A DNA stretch of 64,000 nucleotides from Nansenia antarctica (GCA_963989245.1 OZ022346.1:56306809-56370808); one strand, 5' to 3'; numbered from the stretch's first letter, positions 17,854-29,722 are shown. Notes: generated by a model from the sequence alone, not told the origin. Numbers and translations are program-made.

Positions 17854-18105
17854 TAACTGGAGTGTGTGTGATTTGCTCAGAGTGGATGTGTGGTGTCTCC
17901 TTATGTTTTCATTTCATTTCATTTATTTATTTTTGCACATGAGATTGTCATACATTTTTATGTGCCCTATACAATTAATTAATTTCCCCATGGGCAAAAA
18001 AGGAGCAGGAGCAAGTCAAGTCAAATAAATCAAATTAATCCGAAGTCACGCCAAAAGTGCAGCCTTCAAACCCCCTGTCGACTCCTGAAGAAGGCAAATC
18101 TTGGT

Positions 18106-19511
18106 CACCTCTCTGTAGGCTAACCTCTCTGTAGGCTAACCTCTCTGTAGACTAACCTCTCTGTAGGCTAACCTCTCTGTAGACTAACCTCTCTGTAGGC
18201 TAACCTCTCTGTAGGCTAACCTCTCTGTAGACTAACCACTCTGTAGGCTAACCTCTCTGTAGACTAACCTCTCTGTAGGCTAACCTCTCTGTAGGCTAAC
18301 CTCTCTGTAGGCTAACCTCTCTGTAGGCTAACCTCTCTGTAGACTAACCTCTCTGTAGGCTAACCTCTCTGTAGACTAACCTCTCTGTAGGCTAACCTCT
18401 CTGTAGGCTAACCTCTCTGTAGGCTAACCTCTCTGTAGGCTAACCTCTCTGTAGACTAACCTCTCTGTAGGCTAATCTCTCTGTAGACTAACCTCTCTGT
18501 AGGCTAACCTCTCTGTAGGCTAACCTCTCTGTAGACTAACCTCTCTGTAGGCTAACCTCTCTGTAGGCTAACTTCTCTGTGTAGACTAACCTCTCTGTAG
18601 GCTAATCTCTCTGTAGACTAACCTCTCTGTAGGCTAACCTCTCTGTAGGCTAACCTCTCTGTAGGCTAACCCTGCTGTAGGCTAACCTCGCTGTAGGCTA
18701 ACCTCTCTGTAGGCTAATCTCTCTGTAGACTAACCTCTCTGTAGGCTAACCTCTCTGTAGGCTAACCTCTCTGTAGGCTAACCTCTCTGTAGGCTAATCT
18801 CTCTGTAGGCTAACCTCTCTGTAGGCTAACCTCTCTGTAGGCTAATCTCTCTGTAGGCTAACCTCTCTGTAGGCTAACCCTGCTGTAGGCTAACCTCGCT
18901 GTAGGCTAACCTCTCTGTAGGCTAACCTCTCTGTAGGCTAATCTCTCTGTAGACTAACCTCTCTGTAGGCTAACCTCTCTGTAGGCTAACCTCTCTGTAG
19001 GCTAACCTCTCTGTAGGCTAATCTCTCTGTAGGCTAACCTCTCTGTAGGCTAACCTCTCTGTAGGCTAATCTCTCTGTAGGCTAACCTCTGTGTAGACTA
19101 ACCTCTCTGTAGACTAACCTCTCTGTAGACTAACCTCTCTGTAGACTAACCTCTCTGTAGGCTAACCTCTCTGTAGGCTAATCTCTCTGTAGGCTAACCT
19201 CTCTGTAGGCTAACCTCTCTGTAGGCTAACCTCTCTGTAGACTAACCTCTCTGTAGACTAACCTCTCTGTAGGCTAACCTCTCTGTAGGCTAATCTCTCT
19301 GTAGGCTAACCTCTCTGTAGACTAACCTCTCTGTAAACTAACCTCTCTGTAGGCTAACCTCTCTGTAGGCTAATCTCTCTGTAGGCTAACCTCTCTGTAG
19401 ACTAACCTCTCTGTAGGCTAATCTCTCTGTAGACTAACCTCTCTGTAGGCTAACCTCTCTGTAGGCTAACCTCTCTGTAGGCTAACCTCTCTATAGGCTA
19501 ACCTCTCTGTA
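18106..19511. repeat. 16-bp minisatellite, about 88 units
   Basis: Tandem CTCTCTGTAGGCTAAC units, about 1.4 kb. Variants are GACTAAC, GGCTAAT, CCTGCTGTAG, CTCGCTG and a few with inserted GT. A higher-order block starting at CCTGCTGTAG recurs at 18671 and 18879, 208 bp (13 units) apart. No reading frame is maintained. Confidence 0.95.
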
Positions 19512-20400
19512 CCAAGGCTCTCTCTGGGGAGACTGTATGCCTACTCGTCTCTCTTGAGCTCGGTTTTAACATGAATTGTGGAACACAGGACATGTTAGAT
19601 GCTTTACAGCACATGTGTCAAAGCCAGATCAGGCCCGTGAATGAGTTCTCTCTTGCCCGCGGGATGATATTTAATTACTATTAAAACCGGCCCGCAGTAT
19701 TATGTGCCCTTAGCACCATAATACTACAAGTCCCAAGATGCACTGCGAGTGCATTGGCGCGTACCGAGTGCCCGCGAGCGAGCGCGACCCCGCGTCTTCT
19801 CATCACTTCAGTACTCGTCATGAGCAGCAGCAGCAGCAGCACAGTGAAAGGTAGTCGCTGTAAACAGACAGGGGGTTTCAATCAGGTGGGAGGCAAAAAG
19901 TAAGAAAAGAAGTAAAAGGAAAGCCTGTGTTTCTTGTGTGTGGAGACACAGGAGCCTTGAGAGCCTTGAGAGCCTTGAGAACATATTGCAACTGATTTTA
20001 TTTATGTTTTACTTAGGCTAATTTAATGATTAATGTTAAGTGCAATATAGGCTGTGTTATTGGTATTGGTTCAATATGTGCAATAATTGCGAGTTTTAAT
20101 AAACATTGAACCAGCCCGGCCCTCCACTTGTACCATTTTTTTTATTTTGGCCCCCTGTGTATTTGACTTTGACATGACTGCTTTACAGTAATTCCCCAAA
20201 TGACCAGAAAAAGTAGCTAGATTTGTCGCTGGTCGCTTTTGACTAATTAAGTCGCCATGGGGGTCTGGAAAGTCGCCAGATAGAGCGACAAAGTCGCCAA
20301 CCAGTCTACGGGTTGTCTGCTTTACAGTAATTCCCCAAATGACCAGAAAAAGTAGCTAGATTTGTCGCTGGTCGCTTTTGACTAATTAAGTCGCTGCGAC
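19512..20400 (+). mobile_element. hAT-like element remnant, internally deleted
   Basis: Nearly identical to 23393-24790 but lacking about 475 bp after GTGTGGAGACA, where the longer copy encodes a BED/hAT transposase-like N-terminus. It keeps an ATG followed by six Ser codons from an AGC run and the right part with GTCGCTGGTCGC motifs. The junction contains GAGAGCCTT repeats. Confidence 0.55.
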
Positions 20401-20859
20401 ACTTTAAAATAGACGGACCTCTACTGGACCTATTGGAAAGTAGGGGGTTAGGAACAGACTCAGGAGGGGGTGTAGAGGGCTGTGGGCAGGCTCCAGTCTC
20501 TCCCGAGAAAGAATCTCATAATCAGCTTGCAATTTCTGCACCATGTCCCTAAGTTCCTTCACCTCCTCGTCCATGGTTACCCCGCTCAAACCACCCGATC
20601 ACCAGGCAATTCCTCTGGAGGGAGGATGGCTGAAGGTCGTGGTGTTGGCTGCTCTGATCTTCGATGGCCAGCTGCTGTTTTGCTCTCCACTAATCTATAG
20701 ACACTCAATATCAACAGTAAAACAACAAGTCGTTTGGAAAAACAGTACAGTATCAGAAAACAAACAGGCAAATAAACAGTAAACCAACTGGTCACACAAC
20801 TCAAAATTAATATAAATGGAACATGTCTCTGTCCCTCAATCCTGCCGACCAACGCCAAA
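20401..20859 (-). mobile_element. Ty3/gypsy primer site and start of gag
   Basis: Immediately downstream (minus strand) of the LTR lies TTTGGCGTTGGTCGG, a plausible primer-binding region. Further along, a short frame MDEEVKELRDMVQKLQADY resembles the coiled-coil start of a fish gypsy gag. It is cut after PAHSPLHP. A second copy of the gag start is at 25683-25910. The match is by resemblance only. Confidence 0.5.
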
Positions 20860-22079
20860 TGTGACATAAGGCACTCAAGGCCCCGAATGGTTGCGGCTAA
20901 TCAGTAGATGAATTCACTGCAAGACAACACCACCTTTTTGTTACACGAGGTGAGGTCCTCGGGACTAAATTAAAGCACTTAGGTTCGTGTATGAGGGAGG
21001 GAGACATGAAACCAATTCATCAACCAGAGAAGGATTGTTTACGGTGTAATAGAAAAATAGTTTATTTAACATCTATATTTAAAAACTATTACTTTATATA
21101 AAAACACCATACAAAACAAACACTTCCAGTAAGACAAAAACACGAGGGTAGGACGACTGGCAGTAGAGAGGGATACTACTACCCCGATGGACAGGTACAC
21201 CAGTGAATCTGTGACATGAACACACACACAGCACAAAGACACGGCAGACTGTGGGCTAAGTGTTCCCCAGTGATTAATCACACCAAGCACGACACGCACA
21301 CACAACATGCAGTGCAAGGAGACTAAACCCGGGAACCCCGACTACCCTCTCCACGCCGGCGCCCCCCACTCAAACCAACGAACAGAAAAACAATAACGAG
21401 ACTAATATATAAAAACGACCAGTTAGTTCATGTCTGGTAATAAATAACACGTCAGGTGGGCTTATCCACTACACAATATAGTTTGTTTTCATTACGATAC
21501 ACCTTGGATATGAGCAAAACAGCAGCTAGCAATCCTATGGGCAAAGGGAAAAGAGTTGGGTTAATCATCTACCCATAACACTGTAGCTGCGTCTATTTCG
21601 TAAGCCACACGCCCCTGTACCTGAGTCCACGGCAGCTATCGTCTGGCCCGCTTTACTGATACCACGTAGGTCAGGCTAGACCTGTAGCAAAATACGATCG
21701 TTAGCACCGTAACCTCATGTCTCAAAACATACATCAGACGTAATAGGTAGACTGAATACGCACCATCACGTCTCCCTTCCTAGTACGCTAGCACCAATGG
21801 GCAACCACTCCGATCTACACCACCTGCACAAACAATATGATGAGATGGGACAACAAAAGATATAAACAGCTAACCCGGCTAGTGTTACCAACAGCTTTAC
21901 CTGTGGGAACTTCAGAGCTCCGGAGGGGATAAACCAACTCAGACGGATCTGCCTATAGTGCGTGTTTCTGGTCCTTAAATGCACATTTCCGCCCCAACTT
22001 CCCCTCTTAGGTCCCGCCTTGAGTGGAACTAATTGCCGCCTTGAATGACACTAATTAGCTACAGGTGGTACCTGTTACA
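20860..22079 (-). mobile_element. Ty3/gypsy LTR (about 1.22 kb)
   Basis: Starts TGTAACAGG at 22079 and ends TGTCACA at 20860, with imperfect inverted ends TGTAACA/TGTGACA. Before it lies a polypurine tract GTGGGGGTAGA, after it a primer-site-like sequence. Internal element sequence is therefore present on both sides. Confidence 0.65.
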
Positions 22080-22535
22080 ATCTACCCCCACGATTTTTAT
22101 CGTCGTCTCGACGATACACCTTAGTGCCAGGGCCTAAATGTTATGGACATCTGACTATGAGTGGCTAGGGTAGGGGAGCCCCTCCGCGTCCTCCTCACGG
22201 TTGTCTCAGGCAGATGATGGACATTGGAGTGTTGGCCTGCATTGGGTCGGGTGGTCCTTCGGAAGACTCTACCTCCCGCGATCTCCATTGGCAGGGAGGT
22301 TTCTAGGACTGGTAATGGTTCTTGGAACCCAATATTGTGCTGCAGTAACTCCGGAATCTCCGTGCCAGGTGGTAAGACCCCCGATGTCAATGACGGGTCA
22401 TCTGGTTGGTACTGCCGGGACAGGGTGTCAGCGTTACCGTTGGCCCAGCCCGGCCTATACTTGATGGTAAAGTCAAATGCTGAGAGTTGGGCTGCCCATC
22501 GTTGCTCCAGGGCACCTAATTTGGTCTGAAAAATG
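22080..22535 (-). pseudogene. Ty3/gypsy pol, end of RNase H, then polypurine tract
   Basis: The frame contains TKLGALEQRWAAQLSAFDF and YRPGWANGNADTLSRQ, the RNase H C-terminal hallmark of Ty3/gypsy pol, then a Pro-rich linker (SGVLPPGTEIPELL) and rearranged sequence up to the polypurine tract at about 22090. The integrase is missing. Confidence 0.75.
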
Positions 22536-22910
22536 AATCGTCATGTCATCATGGACCAGAGAGGGGGAGGGGAGTAGTAGTAGCTGAGCGGCAACAGAGT
22601 TTGGATTTTGACAAGGTGGAGGGCTCCAGTTCATCAGAGTTATATTTCCTCTCGGTCTTCTTGGTTCTGGGGGCTATGCAGGCCTCTTCACTAGATCCCT
22701 TTTCTAAGAATATTCTGATGTCCTTGAGGGGCTGCCGAACAAGTGTGTACTCGTATTCGACATCAGTACCAACGATAGGCACCCCCAGCTTAATGGAGTC
22801 CCCAAGGCTCAGGAGTTTTATTTTCATTTATTTTAATTTGAGTGTATATTTAACTAATATATATATATATAATAAAAAAGTGAAAAGCTGTTTAATGTTG
22901 TCGACCGTGT

Positions 22911-22958
<48 letters not shown>

Positions 22959-23082
22959 TGTATATATGTCATTTAAAAAAATCAAAAGTACCGAATTAAG
23001 TACCGTTTTGGTACCGGTACCGTTTTTAAAGTATCGGTTAGGTACCGGTACCGAATAAAACCCAAACGGTACCCAACCCTAG
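22536..23082. mobile_element. Insertion in gypsy pol (hAT-like, with (TA)n)
   Basis: Splits the gypsy RNase H between NNPLSHL and TKLGALEQ. Its right end reads CCCAAACGGTACCCAACCC with repeated GGTACCGG, as in some fish hAT-type repeats. It holds an (AT)n run near 22914-22967 and an unrecognised 92-codon minus frame (22549-22827). The left boundary is not defined and no clear target duplication was found. Confidence 0.4.
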
Positions 23083-23392
23083 TGGACAGATGGCTCAGAG
23101 GGTTATTATCAGTGTACACCACACACTTATGACCGAGGAGATACTCCCTAAATTTCTCTGACATGGCCCACTTAAGGGCCAGAAACTCAAGCTTCATGGA
23201 GCTATAATTCGACATATTCCTTTCAGTGGGTTTCAGGCCTCGACTAGCGTAAGCTACTGGCCTCACCCTCCCTTCCTGGTCCTGTGAAAGGACTGCTCCA
23301 AGCCCACTGTAGCTAGCATCAACTTCTAGAATGAATGGACGGGAGAAATCAGCATAAGCGAGCACAGGCGCTGCCACCAACCTGGCTCTCAG
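23083..23392 (-). pseudogene. Ty3/gypsy RT C-terminal / RNase H fragment
   Basis: Encodes LVAAPVLAYADFSRPFILE, VDASYSGLGAVLSQ, RPVAYASRGLKPTE, EFLALKWA and VVYTDNNPLSHL, the classic gypsy RNase H N-terminal region with its catalytic Asp. The frame runs into the insertion at 23082; upstream it meets the hAT-like segment at 23393. Confidence 0.85.
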
Positions 23393-24795
23393 CCAAGGCT
23401 CTCTCTGGGGAGACTGTAGGCCTACTCGTCTCTCTTGAGCTCGGTTTTAACATGAATTGTGGAACACAGGACATGTTAGATGCTTTACAGCACATGTGTC
23501 AAAGCCAGATCAGGCCCGTGAATGAGTTCTCTCTTGCCCGCGGGATGATATTTAATTACTATTAAAACCGGCCCGCAGTATTATGTGCCCTTAGCACCAT
23601 AATACTACAAGTCCCAAGATGCACTGCGAGTGCATTGGCGCGTACCGAGTGCCCGCGAGCGAGCGCGCCCCCGCGTCTTCTCTTCACTTCAGTACTCGTC
23701 ATGAGCAGCAGCAGCAGCACAGTGAAAAGTAGACGCTGTAAACAGACAGGGGGTTTCAATCAGGTGGGAGGCAAAAAGTAAGAAAAGAAGTAAAAGGAAA
23801 GCCTGTGTGTCTTGTGTGTGGAGACAGCATGTCTGTTATGAAAGAATATAAGTTAAGAAGGCACTGTGAAACATCAACGAAACACACAGACGCACAGAAA
23901 GACAAATACAAGAATATGAACACAGAACAAAGGCTACAGAAGGTAGAAGAGTTGTATGTACACTGCGCATGACAGTAGTTCAGTATTTTAGTCCACTGGT
24001 GCTATTGAATGTATTTCCAAGTCGCACAGACCAAAACCGCACAGACCAAAACAGTCGCAATGTCGAGCCCTGCCTTTTGCTCTAATGAAACGCCGAGTAT
24101 GTCAGCAAGTTTGCACTAACTTTTCTAATTTTATTATAAAAGACAGTCATTGGTGAGGATCAGAGCAGCACACTGATTTGTTTTTAATGCATGCTGTTTC
24201 ATTTTTGCATTTATCTTGCCATTGAGCTTTGAAAGAAATTTAGATTTTGCTGTTTACCTGTTAAAAAAAAGAAGGCAAAGAAAGTTTTCAATTTATTACT
24301 GAAAGAGCCTTGAGAACATATTGCAACTGATTTTATTTATGTTTTACTTAGGCTAATTTAATGATTAATGTTAAGTGCAATATAGGCTGTGTTATTGGTA
24401 TTGGTTCAATATGTGCAATAATTGCGAGTTTTAATAAACATTGAACCAGCCCGGCCCTCCACTTGTACCATTTTTTTTATTTTGGCCCCCTGTGTATTTG
24501 ACTTTGACATGACTGCTTTACAGTAATTCCCCAAATGACCAGAAAAAGTAGCTAGATTTGTCGCTGGTCGCTTTTGACTAATTAAGTCGCCATGGGGGTC
24601 TGGAAAGTCGCCAGATAGAGCGACAAAGTCGCCAACCAGTCTACGGGTTGTCTGCTTTACAGTAATTCCCCAAATGACCAGAAAAAGTAGCTAGATTTGT
24701 CGCTGGTCGCTTTTGACTAATTAAGTCGCCATGGGGGTCTGGAAAGTCGCCAGATATAGCGACAAAGTCGCCAACCAGTCTACGGGTTGTCTGCT
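23393..24795 (+). mobile_element. hAT-like element with transposase N-terminal fragment
   Basis: On the plus strand, 23770-23960 encodes KEVKGKPVCLVCGDSMSVMK followed by EYKLRRHCETSTKHTDAQKD and EQRLQKVEEL. This is the C..C....H zinc-finger start seen in ZBED/GTF2IRD2-like hAT transposases. No catalytic domain follows. The right part contains a ~136-bp tandem duplication (GTCGCTGGTCGC, AGTCGCCAGATA units, 24517-24790). Confidence 0.6.
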
Positions 24796-25290
24796 TCACA
24801 GCGCTGTGTTTATGACAGAAAGAAGAGGGGGTGGGCAGTGGGAGATGTTGGAGGAGGCGGGCTAGTCTGCCCACCCAATCAGAAGTTAGAAACGGTACCG
24901 GTATTTTCTGTGATATTTTTCTAATTGGTGAAGACTATAAATAGGGTCCCCCAATGTCCCCCAATGTTGGGGCATTGGTTCTCGGCCCCCCCGAAAAAAT
25001 TAATATTGGGAGAAAGTATTTGTAAAAAAAATAAAGATAATAATAATTCTCATTAAGATGTTTTTCTCATAATTTTTGATAGGGTGGGCACGACTCATGT
25101 CAGGAGACGCAGCAGACAGCCCATTGCTAGAACCGGCCCTGCTGCAACATACTGTACTGTATGTTTCATGCACCATTTTAGTGTGTGTTTGTGTGTACCA
25201 GCTAGCCAAACAGGTGTTAGCTTGTTAGCTAGCTAGCTTTGTTAGAGATATAATAGATTATAGAAAAGGTAAATGCTTTTGTTCATGCCA
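24796..25290. other. Intergenic, no gene seen
   Basis: Includes CCCCCAATGT repeats, A+T-rich DNA and TAGCTAGCTAGC. No coding or RNA gene supported. Confidence 0.5.
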
Positions 25291-25620
25291 TGTTGGCAAG
25301 GACAAACAGACTGCAGCTCAGCTTCTACCCCAGGGCCATCCAGGCCCTGAACACAGCAAAGACCTAGGTTCTACCCCAGGGCCATCCAGGCCCTGAACAC
25401 AGCAAAGACCTAGGTTCAGCTTCTACCCCAGGGCCATCCAGGCCCTGAACACAGCAAAGACCTAGGTTCTGGGCCCTGGACAGTCTGGACGGACTCAGCT
25501 TCTACCCCAGGGCCATCCAGGCCCTGAACACAGCAAAGACCTAGGTTCAGCTTCTACCCCAGGGCCATCCAGGCCCTGAACACAGCAAAGACCTAGGTTC
25601 TGGGCCCTGGACAGTCTGGA
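25291..25620 (+). repeat. LINE reverse-transcriptase C-terminus, tandemly repeated
   Basis: 25291 onward encodes LARTNRLQLSFYPRAIQALN then TAKT and stop, resembling the end of a fish L2/Rex-type RT ORF. The segment CTACCCCAGGGCCATCCAGG to GACCTAGGTT recurs five times (about 25325, 25371, 25423, 25502, 25553), some with GGCCCTGGACAGTCTGGACG between, so the LINE tail was amplified locally. Confidence 0.6.
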
Positions 25621-25682
25621 CGGATTGATGGCAGCTGCTGGACTGAAATCAGGTGTAGTGCTGAGGCACAAATGTGTACATG

Positions 25683-25910
25683 TCAAGCCTGCAAACTGCG
25701 ACACTTTAAAATAGACGGACCTCTACTGGACCTATTGGAAAGTAGGGGGTTAGGAACAGACTCAGGAGGGGGTGTAGAAGGGCTGTGGGCAGGCTCCAGT
25801 CTCTCCCGAGAAAGAATCTCATAATCAGCCTGCAATTTCTGCACCATGTCCCTAAGTTCCTTCACCTCCTCGTCCATGGTTACCCCGCTCAAACCACCCG
25901 ATACACCCAA
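25683..25910 (-). mobile_element. Second copy of gypsy gag start
   Basis: Near-identical to 20401-20605 from CTGCGACACTTTAAAATAG to ACCACCCGAT, then diverging. It encodes MDEEVKELRDMVQKLQADY. There is no LTR beside this copy. Confidence 0.5.
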
Positions 25911-26673
25911 GATGACTCACATGTACTGCATGAATCCAGTACATCTGGTACTTGTCAATTTCACGTCAGTTGACTATCTTACTGACGCGAATGTTGTGAG
26001 TGAAGCTCCCTGGTTAGTTAGCTGGCGAAATAATTTTGACAGGTGCTTTTCACGACTCACGCCCTGATACGCCGGATGAGCTCACTAGCAAACCACTTGA
26101 AGCCTTACCGTTAGTTAGCCAGCCAGCCGGCCAGATTGACTCGCCAGTCCCATGTAGGCATGTATATTACGTTGGGAACGATCATGGAATCAGTGGACGT
26201 GCCCCACAATTAGCTACGTTAACAAGTTAGCGAGGTAATAAACAGAGTGCCATATTGACCATAAACAGCTGATCGCTGAAATATGTGGAATACAGCTAGC
26301 TAGCGAACATTAGCCAGTGAAGCATCCACCGTGCCCACATTCCTCGATCTGCGCAGTAAAGCCAGCATGTTGTGCCTATGGTTTGCACTCTACTCGTGGT
26401 CCAAAATTTGCTCAGGATGTCTCCAGTCACAGAACCCAGACGTTAAAGCATTATGCTGTGACTCAGATAGCAGTTTACAGGCAAAGCAGTAAACCATACC
26501 TGCTGATGGTGAGTAAATTAACCACTCTCTACTGCTTATCTGCTTGTTTGGAAGGCAACAATGCAATAAATCATTGGTGAGTGACCGTGTTTGTCCTCCA
26601 AGACCACAAATATATTCATTTTATTTCAGATTATGAAATAATGAAACTAATGTAGTCATATGTTTTTTTATTG
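25911..26673. other. Intergenic, no gene seen
   Basis: Unique-looking sequence with GTTAGCCAGCCAGCCGGCC and GCTAGCTAGC motifs. No supported reading frame. Confidence 0.45.
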
Positions 26674-26681
26674 GTTATAAT

Positions 26682-27008
26682 CAGTGCTCAAGTTGTAAAA
26701 GAGAATCAGGGGGGATGGTGGATTTTATCATATGGGGACAATTTTTGCATACCCACAGCGTCAGTGACTTCAGTGTCAGTGACTTCAGTGACTTGGTAAA
26801 AATGTCATTGCCTGTGTGCGTGCCCCCTCCCTCGCCCACAGTATTTTACTCAATATGCGCAAAAGTTAATGTTCAAATAGCAGTAATACCACGTTCATTG
26901 ATAAAATGACATAAGGGATGGAAAGGGGGGATGGCAGTTTTAGAAGGGGGGTGATTTTGACTGTTTTTATTTCAGGGGGGATGCCATCCCCCCTCAACTC
27001 AAGTGCTG
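26682..27008. mobile_element. hAT-type MITE
   Basis: The ends CAGTGCTCAAGTTG and, inverted, CAGCACTTGAGTTG match at 10 of 14 positions. The flanks GTTATAAT (26674-26681) and GGTATAAT (27009-27016) form an 8-bp target duplication with one mismatch. There is no transposase; it contains G-rich runs (GGGGGGATGGC). Confidence 0.6.
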
Positions 27009-27303
27009 GGTATAATAACAAAACAGAAAAAGAGAAGAGTTTGTTTTCAAATGTTTGTTTATTTCTTTATTAAAGTTACAATGGAAGCACATTTATTTAT
27101 TTATCAATTTGCCTTAAAACATGTGGGGACATCTGGTCTAGTGCATCCTTGCCATGAGATAAGGGAGAAAACACAAATCATAAAACAAAGAAAGAAATAA
27201 CAGGCTTCAAATATATCTTTCATTATTAAAAATAAAAAGGGGTAATAAACATAGTGATGACTCATGTCCAGGTGCAAATAGCCAACACTGCTGCCCGCCA
27301 TGG
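27009..27303. other. A+T-rich flank, no gene seen
   Basis: Runs from the MITE to the point (about 27303, GTCTTCTTGTCCCC) where the GCNA module resumes. No supported feature. Confidence 0.45.
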
Positions 27304-27569
27304 CTGTCTTCTTGTCCCCTGTTCACCATGGCAACACACCAGAGTTTTGTTGAGACACAGAGTTAATACTTTGCTAAAACTACACCCATAATGTATGTGG
27401 ATGCTAATGCTAACTCCATTTCAACATTGACGCAATTCACCTTGGAGTACAAACAGTGTACATTCCTTAATCCAATCCTGTATCACAAATAAATGCTTTT
27501 CTTTTTCTGCCAACCTTGTTCTCTTCTCGTCAATGCAGGAAAAGAGAGAAAACAAACAAAGAGACAAAC

Positions 27570-27789
27570 CTCTCTGTGTCCAGAGACTTGGAGTGGCGCC
27601 CGATCGCGTTCTCGCAGCGCTTGCACTGGTACTTGAATTTGTAGTTGATGTCGTAGCTGTGGCAGCGGGTGACCATGGGCAGCTCGGGGTGGGCCAGCGT
27701 GGCCTTGCGTGCGTAGATCTGCCATCCCTCACTCCGTTTATCAGCCAGGTGGCAGCGTGGCACATCTCATGCACCAGTGTGTCCCGCAC
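27570..27789 (-). pseudogene. gcna: GCNA SprT exon remnant 2
   Basis: Same 16-bp deletion and two-frame structure as remnant 1. Distinctive: RCENAIGRH instead of RCENTIGRH. On its left it meets non-array DNA instead of a KIF4 unit, so this is the array's re-entry point. Confidence 0.75.
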
Positions 27790-27949
27790 AGGCCCGGATT
27801 AACCCCCTAGGGTGCCCTAGGGTGACCAGACTTGATGTGTGCCCCCCCCCCCCCCAACACACACACTTTTGTTTTGTTTGTTTACTTTGCAAGTGAAAAT
27901 TTGATATTTACTATGGTTACAAAAACCATAGATTTACAAGAGCATATTA

Positions 27950-28285
27950 CTACAGTACTGTAGACACTGGCAGGTGGCTGTTGATTTTATTTGTCCGGCG
28001 TGTCGCCCTCATTTTGCTAAGCTGCCGCACTAACTGGAGTGTGTGTGATTTGCTCAGAGTGGATGTGTGGTGTCTCCTTATGTTTTCATTTCATTTCATT
28101 TATTTATTTTTGCACATGAGATTGTCATACATTTTTATGTGCCCTATACAATTAATTAATTTCCCCATGGGCAAAAAAGGAGCAGGAGCAAGTCAAGTCA
28201 AATAAATCAAATTAATCCGAAGTCACGCCAAAAGTGCAGCCTTCAAACCCCCTGCCGACTCCTGAAGAAGGCAAATCTTGGTCAC
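27950..28285 (-). repeat. KIF4 short exon fragment plus spacer C
   Basis: Compact junction AGCATATTACTACAG directly joins the GCNA flank to the KIF4 fragment, without the ERCC6L segment. Confidence 0.65.
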
Positions 28286-28947
28286 AGGCCTGCAGAGACA
28301 GCTGGTCCGGGTCTTAATCCTAGAGCAATGCTTCTGGAACTGTTCGTGTGCCTCTCTTCTTCTTCTTCTTCTTCTTCTTTCTCCTCCTCACCTGGGGTGA
28401 TCGGTTTTCTCTCCAGTTTCAAGTCTGCAGGGATGTGCTCTCCAAGCACCTTCTTAGTGGGGGTGGCACAGGGTGGTTTGAAGAAGGTATCATCCCCAGT
28501 GCTAATAGCTGTAGGGTCTTGAATGGAAAATGAATCTTTAGACCCATCGTCCAGATCACATGAGTCCACAGTAGAGGTCTTAGTGTCCATGTTGCGACAC
28601 TTCTCATGATCACACTGGCAGTTCTCGCCACAGGTCATTGCTCCCTTACGGCACCGGCAGAGCTTGTTGCCACAGCGACCCTTGCACGCACACCCTGTTG
28701 CCTTGGCTCTCTTGCGGCCTTTGTCATTCTTCTTGGGGCACCACTCTTCCACCACCTCCTCCTCAGATTCAGATTCAGAGTCAGACACCAGCTCCTCATA
28801 TTCAATGGCCATCTTCACGGGTGCCTTGGCTGTAGTGCCACGCCGTCCTTTGGGCTTTGGTGGGACGTAATCAAAGGAGTCCTCTAGGGTTTGTGTAGAC
28901 ACTGGCAGGTGGCTGTTGATTTTATTTGTCCGGCGTGTCGCCCTCAT
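28282..28947 (-). CDS. kif4: K9: KIF4 tail fragment
   Basis: 221 codons, Gln form, AIEYEEL (Lys to Glu) shared with K14 and K26. An extended Glu tract is present. A CTGCCG to CTACCG change upstream gives a stop before MRATRR, so the frame is shorter at its 5' end. Confidence 0.62.
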   Translation of the reverse strand: MRATRRTNKINSHLPVSTQTLEDSFDYVPPKPKGRRGTTAKAPVKMAIEYEELVSDSESESEEEVVEEWCPKKNDKGRKRAKATGCACKGRCGNKLCRCRKGAMTCGENCQCDHEKCRNMDTKTSTVDSCDLDDGSKDSFSIQDPTAISTGDDTFFKPPCATPTKKVLGEHIPADLKLERKPITPGEEEKEEEEEEEERHTNSSRSIALGLRPGPAVSAGL

Positions 28948-29220
28948 TTTGCTAAGCTACCGCACTAACTGGAGTGTGTGTGATTTGCTCAGAGTGGATG
29001 TGTGGTGTCTCCTTATGTTTTCATTTCATTTCATTTATTTATTTTTGCACATGAGATTGTCATACATTTTTATGTGCCCTATACAATTAATTAATTTCCC
29101 CATGGGCAAAAAAGGAGCAGGAGCAAGTCAAGTCAAATAAATCAAATAAATCCGAAGTCACGCCAAAAGTGCAGCCTTCAAACCCCCTGTCGACTCCTGA
29201 AGAAGGCAAATCTTGGTCAC

Positions 29221-29708
29221 CAGTGTAGCGAACGGGAACTGGACAGTGTAACTCGCCCCATGTGGGAGTCGAACCCCGAACTCTGGCATAACCGACGGCC
29301 GCGCTACCCCAACACCAAGAGAGTTAACTCCCTTGGTGGAGCTGTTAACGGGCCTCATACAGGATCGTTACACTATCCTCACCGTTCGGGAGAGCGTGCC
29401 CTCACGCTTCACTATGTCAAGTCCCTCACGTGGACACGGCTCTCCGATGGCCTTCCTTCCATCCCAACTTTCTGACACCAGTGTACACATAGAATTTTCA
29501 TTTAAAACGCATCACTCAGGATAAAAACATTTGCTATATTAAATTAACAAAGGCATTCACACCAAAAGGCATTCGTTTTGGCATGACATGTTATTAAAAA
29601 GGTAATTTGTTAATGATAACGATAAATAAAACAAACCTTTAAAAGTTTAAAATCATACACACTAGTATCGGGGGCATTGGGTGTGAAATTGCTTAGTTTC
29701 TTAAACGG
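29221..29708. repeat. Spacer D with tRNA-like segment (copy 3)
   Basis: Shares CATGTGGGAGTCGAACC and CCGAACTCTGG with the 37863 copy, so these two belong to one duplication lineage. The B box itself is unchanged. Confidence 0.65.
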
Positions 29709-29722
29709 TGCGTCTCCTCGTC

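Noticed and set aside
18106..19511. Possible CRISPR-like array
   Set aside because: Contiguous 16-bp units with no unique spacers in eukaryotic DNA: a minisatellite.
19681..19881. Minus-strand ORF with a Leu-rich signal-like start (LLLLLL)
   Set aside because: The Leu run is antisense of an AGC repeat; part of a hAT-like repeat.
21066..21317. 83-codon ORF inside the gypsy LTR
   Set aside because: Chance frame within an LTR; no homology seen.
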